From Pyxicephalus adspersus (lineage: Eukaryota > Chordata > Amphibia > Anura > Pyxicephalidae), in assembly GCF_032062135.1 (NCBI RefSeq), contig NC_092859.1, positions 33,772,311 to 33,836,310 of the forward strand: DNA of 64,000 nt. The letters are read 5' to 3'. The notes under the pieces were generated by a model. It was not told the DNA's origin, searched no databases, and saw nothing but the letters and a program-made list of their open reading frames with translations. Below are positions 55,440-64,000 of the stretch, piece by piece. Position 1 is the stretch's first letter, and each line of letters opens with the position of its first letter. Position numbers and translations under genes: made by a program.

Positions 55440-56575
55440 TAAGCCAAAATGGAGAAGCCATGTGTAAAAAAATAAGTATACCCAATGATTCAATAGCTTG
55501 TACAATCGCTTTTAGAGGAAATGACTTAAAATAATTTTTTTGCATGACTTTATTAGCGTCCCACATTGTTGTGGAGGAATTTTGCCCACTCCTCTTTACA
55601 ATATTGTTTCAGTCCATTAAGGTTTGTGGGTACTTATTCACAGCTTTCTTAAGGTGCCACCACAGCATTTCGATTGGTTTGAGGTCTGGGTTCTACCTGG
55701 AACATTACAATACCTTAATTCCTTTCTTTTTCAGCCATTCTGCTGTAGATTTGCTTGTGTTCTTGGGATCATTGCCTGTTGTATGACCTAACTTTTACCA
55801 AGCTTTCACTGGCACACAGATGGCCTCACACGACTCTAGAATACTTTAGTATACAGATGAGTTCATGGCCAACTCAGTGACTGCAAGATGCTAGGTTCTG
55901 TGGCTACAAACTGGCCAGTTAGTATGAAGTATATGTGGTGATATGCTGTGTTTGGTTTTAAAACATGGCGCTGTGTAATGTGGCCTAAAAGCTCAATTTT
56001 GGTGTAAATGTCCGAAAAACAAAGGGCCTGATTTATTAAAGGTTTCCAAGTCTGCAGAAGACATACTTTTGTGGGAAAACCTGGGTGATCCAGCAAACCA
56101 TGAATGGATCTGATCTAGGATTAAAAACGTTTGATAATTAATAGCAGATGATTTCTAATCAATCCATTCCAGCTTTGCTGGACCACCCAGGCTCTCCCAT
56201 GATAGACTATCTTCTCCAGTCTTGGAAAACTTTATTAAATCAGGTCTAAAGCTTCTGATGTCCTGTGTTTTTTTTCATATGCAACTTTGCAAACCTAAGT
56301 CATGTTGCCATGTCCTTTTTTTTAAGGAGAAGAGGCTTTCTCAAGGCAACTCTTCCAAACACACCATACTTGTTTTGTCCTTTTCTAATTGTACTGTCAT
56401 GAACTTTAACATTTAACATGCTAACTGAGGCTCGTAGAGTCTGAGATATAGTTTTAGGGGTTTTTTTTCTGTGAGCATTGCATGGTCTGACCATGGGGTG
56501 AATTTGCTGGGATGTTTGGAAACTGCCATAAAGTCTGTCAGTAAGATGGATTTCTAATTTTTTGGAAATGACCAA
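55440..56575 (-). pseudogene. Tc1-like transposase relic, split by a MITE
   Basis: On the minus strand, the N-terminal helix-turn-helix segment (about 56.45-56.30 kb) reads SVSMLNVKVHDSTIRK then NKYGVFGRV and RKPLLLKK, a typical Tc1-type sequence. A family A MITE follows (56024-56246). A segment with LGHITQRHVLKPNTAYHH is near 56.0 kb. The catalytic-domain end, with frame breaks, is at about 55.8-55.5 kb: an NDPK-type motif, NPDLKPIEMLWWHLKKAVNK and CKEEWAKF. Several stops and frameshifts make it non-functional. I did not identify its own terminal repeats. Confidence 0.8.
56024..56246. mobile_element. MITE family A (copy 5), inserted in the Tc1 relic
   Basis: Complete ends GGGCCTGATTTATTAAAGG and TTTATTAAATCAGGTC with inverted arms GGGTGATCCAGCAAACCATG and CCAGCTTTGCTGGACCACCC. 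Tc1 coding sequence lies on both sides, so the MITE inserted after the Tc1 element. Confidence 0.75.
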
Positions 56576-56900
56576 ATAACCCTTCCCAGAATAATGGGCA
56601 ATAACAATTGCTTTCTTCTCCTCTTACTGCTGCTACAGATGATCTTCCGCCATCTTGATTGGTCATGCCAGGATGATAGTACTCCTGTGTAGGCACGTGG
56701 GAGTTCATACATCCGCAGCCCACACAAGGGAAGCCTGGATTTTTAGGGTTTCCATGGGAACCAGAGATGATTGACTTTAGAAACCTGAAGCAATCAGACA
56801 GGCAGGACACATTTTTGTAGGGACATTTACCTCATAATGGAGACTTAAAAGTAGAACTTTAGTTCCTGCAGGAACAGTTATAGTTAGCTCATCATTAGTT
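56576..56900. other. Intergenic sequence left of the gap
   Basis: No gene is supported. A run of C closes the stretch at the gap. Confidence 0.5.
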
Positions 56901-56904
56901 CTTA

Positions 56905-57219
56905 CCCCCCCCCCCCCCNNNNNNNNNNNNNNNNNNNNNNNNNNNNNNNNNNNNNNNNNNNNNNNNNNNNNNNNNNNNNNNNNNNNNNNNNNNNNNNNNN
57001 NNNNNNNNNNNNNNNNNNNNNNNNNNNNNNNNNNNNNNNNNNNNNNNNNNNNNNNNNNNNNNNNNNNNNNNNNNNNNNNNNNNNNNNNNNNNNNNNNNNN
57101 NNNNNNNNNNNNNNNNNNNNNNNNNNNNNNNNNNNNNNNNNNNNNNNNNNNNNNNNNNNNNNNNNNNNNNNNNNNNNNNNNNNNNNNNNNNNNNNNNNNN
57201 NNNNNNNNNNNNNNNNNNN
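56905..57219. other. C-run and 301-base assembly gap
   Basis: A 14-base C run (56905-56918) is followed by unknown bases at 56919-57219. Sequencing probably failed at the homopolymer. The long reading frames here are artefacts of unknown bases. Confidence 0.95.
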
Positions 57220-60200
57220 TTGCATTTGGCATAATAAAATTGTGTATATCTAATAAGCATTCTGATATATCTGTATAGATGCAAATCAAATTTTATGGTC
57301 AAGTGGTACTTTACCTGAATCCATACAGCCACACCACTGCTCACATTTAAATTGTTAGGACACAGTAACTTAAAAAATATTCTACTTGCCGCACCATTGA
57401 TGCAGTGCCCAGCAAAATTCACATTATCCAGTGTTTAATGGTAATGTATGTAAAATGCGTAATGTATATACAACACGCTGGAACTAAAATGTGAACACAT
57501 GGTCAGGACTTTAAATTTGCTACAAATTGACAAAATTTTTTTTTACAGGATAAAATATTAAAATCCTTAGGATGGATTTCATCATTGGCAGGAAACTTGT
57601 TTGCCATGCCTTGTAATATAGGCAGTGCCTGTCTAATGAGGGCAGCAAAGCCATGCCAAGACACTGTTATAATAACATTCACCTCATAGCTAATCAGTGC
57701 CTTGTATACAGATGTAAGTGACATAGTGCAGGAAGGAATCCATACTCTTCTGTCTACGCCTGTGTGCCAGGGACCAAAGACAACCATGTTCTAATGGACA
57801 AGTATGGAATCCCATCAGCCCTCTTACTCTAACATGTGGTTTTTATTAGGCTATATCCTGTCTGCTGTGAGCACGCTGATGCAATGCACCTAAACCACCT
57901 AAACTGATCAGCTTTCTGTTAACCTTTTACTTACACAGAGGGTGAGAAATAATTAACACAAGCATGTCCAAGACTCAAAAGTGGGCCGAATGAAATGGCC
58001 TAAAATGGAACTGTCAGTTTCTTTCCAAGTCTATTTTTTTAGAGTTTCATGCCAACCAAGTCATTAACCAATTGGGAGCCCATTTGGTTAATAGGCATGA
58101 AATTCTCAAACCAAACCTGAATCAACTTGAAGAAACTCAAATATAAAGTTATAAATAAAAGCAAGCCAGAGCATCTAAAACATTTTGCATTTCACATGCT
58201 GATTTGTAATGAACTAAACCAGAGCTCCTGTCACCATATATTGTATTCTTCAGTGCAATACTGTCTGTACAAATCTCCTGCTTGAATGAAGGGTTTAGTT
58301 AGCAAGTATTGTTGTGCCACAGTCATTACTAATGGGAACAATTGTCATATAGCAGCTAAACACACACAATAAATAACATATATGGGAGCTGTTTTGCATT
58401 CAAAAGGATTTGTATTTCTGCTCATTTAGTCCTAAGATTAACACAGCTTTGTCACCCAGCCCTGTTGATCTTTACCTAGCCTGTGGCTTGACAATGAAAG
58501 GGAGAAGCAGCACATTGATAAATTAATCTGTCTGTCATTTTACTCTGTACTCCTATCATTATGTGTTGCGTTGACGTTTAAGAACTGCAGTGCACCTGAT
58601 TGGCTCTTCTTCTGCCTCTGTTACTCCCTGTCTGAGCTCTGCTGCACAAAGATTGTATAATGCCAAATCAAATGTTCAACTGCATTTTAAAATATTTTCA
58701 AAGATGTATTAATGAATACAAAGTTGCATTAACATATATCAATAGCTGCTTGTGTTTCAGCCTAAATAAAACATGTCTTGGTAATACTAGTGAAAGGGCA
58801 ATTTAAATAAAGCATTGTCTGGAATATATAACATGTTGTATGATCATCAAAAAAAGGGAGACCCCAGACCCTTTCCTGTTGTTTGCCTTTATTATTTACA
58901 CCAACCAACTTACTGAATTCAAAACTCGCAGAATCATTATTTTTCTTTACACAAGTTAACAATGAAATGACAATTCAAAGTAAACCTGTTCCTGTTTCTT
59001 GAAGCTGATCTAGGTAGAATACAGAGTCACAAGGCATGAAAATTGCTGAAACTGTAGCAAAAACGGAACTTGCATTTTTAGAGCCACTTATTAGAAAGTG
59101 TGTGAAGATTTATTTTTAAGAAAGAATTAGGTATAAAAGGATAAAAATGTATAAGCTTATTTTCTAAGTTTTCTCTGATGTCTCTGTATGTGACAGTATA
59201 TATGCAGCGACCTTATAGGAGCATTTATATTGACAGAGAAATAATACCAAACCCCCAACTGTGGTATCAGGTCCAGATATGCCTTGCCATATCTGGCTGG
59301 TAGAAGAAAGGTCCTGAGAGCTTCTCCTTATGGGGGTGGAATTAAGTGTTCTCCTCTTAAGAAGGGATCAGGACCTGGAAGACCCCTTGGATGGGAGAAT
59401 TCTGAGGGCCCCTGTACCTCCTGATAAAGATTAGAAATCCTGTAGTGTCTGTGACCTCTAGGAGTGACTAGCCAATGGGTACGGGATATTCACTATGGGT
59501 TTGGGACCCCAGTGTGGTTACCCTGGTCAGAGAATTTAAGATTTTTCCAAACTATACTTCTTGGCCTTGAGGCAGCTTAGTGGCATTCCTTGGTTTTACC
59601 TGGGGACTTTTCTTTTTTTTCAGCACAAGTATGCATTTCTCAAATCTTTACTTGATGGAGGACCAGACATAAGGAGGTGCAAAGTGTGCCACTGCATAAG
59701 GGCCTTGGACCCTTCGCATGCAAAACCCAAAGGGCCCCAAATCAGTTCAGAAAGGGCCCCAAGTTAGTTCACCACTGAGTTGATGGTATGTATTGATTCT
59801 TCAATCAATTGCAATATCAAAGGCATGGTCCTTTGCTGATCTGCAAATTCAAGGTTAGGGCAACAAACTTACCAGCATTTACAGGGCCCCTTGCTGGTCA
59901 GAGATGTTAGGTCTAGTGGCCCTTTATTGACCAGCAATGGTGAGCTAAATGTTGAGATGTCAGAAACATGGGGATCATGCTGACCATCAAAATCTGAAGT
60001 GGAGGCAGCCAGCATATTAGGCAATGTCAGGGACTGGGACCCCTTTCTGGTCAGTGATATCAGGGGTAGGACCGACCAATGATCTCAGGCTATTGGTACC
60101 TTTGTTCAGTAAGGGGTCAGCAATGTGAGAGGTGGGTCACTACCCAGCTTTGTCTGTCAATTGATGTATTTTGAGGCTTATTTTATAAACTTTGCACACA

Positions 60201-61370
60201 GGGATGTGGAAGCCCAATTCCAGACACAGCTGGGACATAGGACAAGTATACAACTTTCCTAACTGCATAGTCTGTCAGAATCCAGATTATTGGTGTGCTG
60301 TCCTCTCTTCTCCAAGACTTCCTCTTCTTACACAGTGTTTTATACACATATAAACTCTGTAAAATATTATGAGTCTGTATGGCTTGCTGTATTTATGTTG
60401 CTGCACTCTTTTTCTGGTGTTCAGGGAGTTATGGCAAGTTCCTAGGATTATACATTAAATACATAAACCAATGATACTAAAAGTGGAACTCCAGCTAGGA
60501 ATTTATTTTTATCTAGAGGGTAAAGGGTTAGATGTTCTGTCAGCCTTTTTTCCATAGTTCCTGTCCTGGGGACACCAAGTCTCTATCCCGATACAGACAG
60601 CAATATATAAATATATATAACCTGACAGTGCCTTTGAACATTTTTGCATGTGAATAACAATAGCATGCATTAAGAAAATTAGACCTAATTCATTTTGTTG
60701 CCTTAAAGTGAAGCTTTGGACAGGTTTAAAATGACATATATAACACAGTTTCTCATTAGTCAGCAGTTTTTGTCCCCAGTGTAACTTGGTTGCAATTCCC
60801 TGATTAAAGAAGATCCATTCACTATCACTGAGATGAAAATGAGCATTTAACCCTTTAGTTTTAAAGGTAGTCCCACCACAACGGTAGGTTTTAAGTTTCT
60901 GCTTATGTCACACAATTGGACATCTTTTAAATGACACTTGTGATGGGGCCTACCTACAAGATAGTAAAAGTCTAGGGGATAGTAAAAAGCACATTTTACT
61001 AACTTAATCAGGAATCCGCCCCTGGAGGTTTGGCAGCAGCTTTGCAATGCTCACCTTTAACCAGAAGATGTCTTCTGCAATACCTCTTCTTTGCCACAAG
61101 ATGCCCTCACTGTTCTGGGCTGAATTATCTAATTAATAAATTGTAACCCAGAAAACTTAGACAATTCTGTCATATTCTTAAATTATCTTTATTACATTAT
61201 ATGCATTTATTTTTCTTTTACGTTATAATTTAAATTAAATCACTTTGTGTTACTTCATTTTTATTGTAACATTGTATCATTTTATTGTTATACCTTGTAA
61301 CCTTGTAAAACTCAATAAAAAATATTGTAACAGGAAAATGCTGTCATAGCCCCACCCATTGAGCATGGGT
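57220..61370. other. Intergenic sequence
   Basis: No gene was recognised. An open minus-strand frame of 94 codons at 57503-57787 has no known motif. Positions 58040-58115 hold a short inverted repeat (AGAGTTTCATGCC against GGCATGAAATTCT). Positions 61250-61335 end in CTCAATAAAAAATATTGTAA, which could be the 3' end of a non-LTR retrotransposon. This is uncertain. Confidence 0.5.
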
Positions 61371-61440
61371 ATTTATTATTATTACTAGTATTTATATAGA
61401 TATATTACGCAGCACTTTACAAAGTCCATAGTCATGTCAC
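61371..61440 (-). repeat. SINE fragment (same body as 5471-5698)
   Basis: TTATTATTATTACTAGTATT, then TATATTACGCAGCACTTTAC and AAAGTCCATAGTCATGTC. The last block is the reverse complement of GACATGACTATGGACTTT in the full SINE. Confidence 0.65.
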
Positions 61441-62059
61441 TAACTAGTTTTCAATGCACTTAGCGTGGTTTTAGCAGCACTGCTTTATCAACCCAGCTCA
61501 TCACATGACCAGCCAGGGAACATCAAAAAGATTTCAAAAACACAGAAAACAGAACACACTGTTAGAGGGAAGAGAACTTCCAAACATTCCAAGTTTAGAA
61601 GTTTTCCCCTGTGAGAAACCAGCCCACCAGGCTTCACTTCTAGCTAAATTATTATCTTTTGGTGGACTACCCCTTTTTATTTTACTGCAGTCGACACATA
61701 TATATATTCAAGATCTCTGTGTTTTTTTTTTTTTGCATCTCAGACAGTATCTAAAAATGTTGCATGCGGATTATTTTTTTCTCTGCAAACAATTCTTAAT
61801 CCAGCTGTTACTCTTTTTCTGGTTTACTCCATCACCCCCACCCATTTCTTTGCAACAATCAGCCAACTCTTAGGTCATTAGGTACCAGAGGGAATAAAAA
61901 AAGTGCTATTCTAGAACTGCCTGGTATGCTTGTACAGCTTTATGCATGAGGCTGCAAATCTAGGATGATGAGTTAAGAAAGATGATGTGCTGCTTTTGGT
62001 ACAGAATGACATGTGCTGGATATGTGCAGGGGGAGTGACCAGATCTGTGTGTATTGTAT

Positions 62060-62067
62060 CATAAAAG
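62060..62067 (+). promoter_or_regulatory. TATA-like box upstream of a putative first exon
   Basis: CATAAAAG lies 45-52 bases before the ATG at 62112, so transcription could start near 62090 with a short leader. This is a weak consensus match, made more plausible by its position. Confidence 0.35.
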
Positions 62068-62111
62068 TGGTCAGTCCCTGCACAGAACACCAACACACTG
62101 CAGCAGTCAGG

Positions 62112-62160
62112 ATGATGTACATGGAGACTCTGACCCCTGCCTTCCTTCTGCTTTCTGCAG
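62112..62160 (+). CDS. Putative signal-peptide first exon of an unidentified gene
   Basis: ATG-initiated, encoding MMYMETLTPAFLLLSA plus one base (G), followed by a strong donor (CAG/GTAAGC). A short hydrophobic core (PAFLLLSA) ending in a phase-1 donor is the usual form of a signal-peptide exon in secreted or immunoglobulin-type receptor genes. A TATA-like box is at 62060. No second exon is visible in the remaining 1.8 kb. The gene would continue past 64000. I cannot name it, and such a short frame could be chance. Confidence 0.4.
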
Positions 62161-63380
62161 GTAAGCAAAAAAACTTTCCAAAAGGGTGAAACAGAACTTT
62201 TATCCTTTACCGGATACAATTCAATGCCTGCAGTCCCAAATGTTTATTTTTTGGAAAGGAAAAATGTTAATGGAACTTTTATGAGGCGCCTGTTGAATTG
62301 TAACTTATGTATTGGATTGGTTTTATATTGCGACTTGCAGGACTTTACTGAACTAATCATTTCAGCATATTTTGGATCTGCTGTGCAGAGAGAGAATTTG
62401 AGTACACACATTCATTGTGTCATTTGAGTACTTTTCCATTTATAGTCGCTTTTAAATGTAACAGAGAAAAGATGATATCATTAGAAAAATACTGCCATGC
62501 ATGCCTTTCTAAAGAAAAGTGTATTTAAACCAAATTTGTATATATTTATTATTCCATTGTATTGCAACATACAGTCCTATGATGGGGTAGCTGCATTTGT
62601 TTTCTTTTATTCAGGTTGTCTTATTATTTTACTTGGAGGTTTTGGCAGTAACACATTTCCTTTTCTAGGGTGATACGGCGATGTCACTTGAACTGCACAC
62701 ACATCCCTTTTCCCCCATTTTTACTGCAAAGGGGGAAAGTATTCTGTCACAAGAGGTAGCTCGGAAAGTTGATAGCTATGTGTGAGATTTAAGTTCCATA
62801 CACAAGAAATTTTAAGGAACCAAGATTTCTAGCAGAATCAACTGGTATCTTCTGCCCTATCAGAAAACCTAAAGCGTATCTAAACTCAGAGTACTCTTTT
62901 ATGTAAGGTAAAAATTCAGATGATTTTTTTTTTAAAAAAAAGGGTACAGCACTGCCTCCTAATTCTTGATCGCCTAGGCGAGTGAGAATTAATGGGAGCA
63001 CAAAGACTCCTGGGATACCTACGTCACACATCCCGAGAGGCTCTTGGTTGCTCCTTCTGCGCATGCCCGAGCCTTTTTGTTAAAAGAGAAAACATGTTTT
63101 TTTCCAACCTACATCACCTGATCTCGCGTCTGGGTTGGGTGACGTAGGAAAAATAATGATGTAGGCGAAGATGCCGGGTTGATGGGGGACCTGATGAAAG
63201 ACACCTTTCGGACTGATCGACTGCGCTGCGGGATTGAAGGTAAGTGCATTTTATTGTATTTGGCATTTTTCAGTTTACTTCCTCTTTAACCTTAAAAAAC
63301 AAAAATCAATACAGCCATTACATCTGAGGTCTAGTAAATTGCCATATATTTATATGCTGTGTATATATACTATACATAAT
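62161..63380. other. Non-coding, with a CpG-rich patch
   Basis: Positions 62940-63245 are GC- and CpG-richer than their surroundings (CACATCCCGAGAGGCTCTTG, CTTCTGCGCATGCCCGAGCC, GACTGATCGACTGCGCTGCG). They look like a relatively young dispersed repeat of unknown class. No second exon of the 62112 gene could be assigned. Confidence 0.45.
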
Positions 63381-63529
63381 GGGCTCTATTTATAAAACAG
63401 GGAATCTGACATTCCTTCAAACATTCCTTCGTGGGAATCTTCCAGGTCTATATGTTTCAATTGAAGTAACTGATTCCCATCAGGGAATGTTTGAGGGAAT
63501 GTCAGATTCCCTGTTTGATAAATAGATCC
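63381..63529. mobile_element. Palindromic MITE, family B (copy 2)
   Basis: GGGCTCTATTTATAAAACAG and GGGAATCTGACATTCC on the left pair with GGAATGTCAGATTCCCTG and TTTGATAAATAGATCC on the right. It is better preserved than the copy at 24093. Confidence 0.75.
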
Positions 63530-64000
63530 TTTGGTTTAATTATACATTAAAGTAAAGCGTGAGTTATGGGGAATGCCACCTGGAATGAACATCCAGATCT
63601 GATGTTCTGATCCTGGTTATCTGCATACCTGTTCCAGGTGAGTCACTGAAGCATTTCTGATCAGAGTAACAGAATTCCAATCGGAAACTTTCATTTGCAG
63701 AAGGAGCTCAGTGATGGCTGCTGCTATAGCTCTTTCATGGCATTTCAGTTTATTAGCAATCGTCCATATTAGACTTCACCATGTGGCTTATTTCTAAATA
63801 GACAAGCAAATGTTGGTATGATTGTTTAAAAACTTTTAAGGTTAAAATAGATAAATATAAACACACACAGAATATAGAGTATAGGAATAGAGTATAGGAT
63901 TCAATAGAGGTCCAGGTTAAAAGTTTGTCAATGAAATAGACTATTTGGCTAAAGATTTGAGGACAACTGACCATCACACATATATGGGTTTGTAGGACAT
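63530..64000. other. Non-coding sequence to the window end
   Basis: No gene or repeat recognised. Confidence 0.5.

Noticed and set aside
56777..57422. Long frames across the assembly gap
   Set aside because: Made mostly of unknown bases.
57503..57787. 94-codon minus-strand frame
   Set aside because: Composition is not repetitive and it is somewhat long, but I recognise no motif or splice sites supporting a gene.

Overview
This is eukaryotic, AT-rich, repeat-dense nuclear DNA containing one clearly recognisable gene. Exons with canonical GT/AG borders reconstruct caldesmon (CALD1) on the + strand. The protein matches vertebrate caldesmon throughout but differs from the bird and mammal sequences I know. 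Together with the repeat types (tRNA-derived SINEs, hAT and Tc1-like transposons, palindromic MITEs), this suggests an amphibian, probably a frog. The species is an inference. There are two assembly gaps.

Layout. 1-115: a GC- and purine-rich stretch ending in a strong splice donor, possibly an untranslated first exon of CALD1. 7305-37985: the CALD1 coding sequence in 13 exons. They add up to 2361 nt (786 residues plus stop) for the long, smooth-muscle-type form; the human long form is about 793 residues. Exon 3 keeps an internal in-frame splice donor at 19880/19881. Using it removes the 227-residue Glu/Lys/Arg-rich spacer and gives a short form of about 559 residues. The calmodulin- and actin-binding C-terminus (exons 7-12) is the best conserved part. 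37986 to about 39.5-40.1 kb is the 3' UTR.

39.5-62 kb is gene-poor and full of mobile elements. The main one is a 5.3-kb hAT transposon (44892-50236) with matching ends, an 8-bp target duplication and a decayed BED/hATC transposase on the minus strand. A 572-bp non-autonomous relative (52143-52714) has its own 8-bp duplication and sits inside a minisatellite. A Tc1-like transposase relic (about 55.4-56.6 kb) is split by a MITE. At 62112-62160 a short ORF looks like a signal-peptide first exon of another gene, with a TATA-like box upstream; the rest would lie beyond the window.

I found no convincing new biological system. The points most worth checking are the conserved regulated donor in CALD1 exon 3, the hAT/MITE pair with intact target duplications, and the orphan signal-peptide exon.
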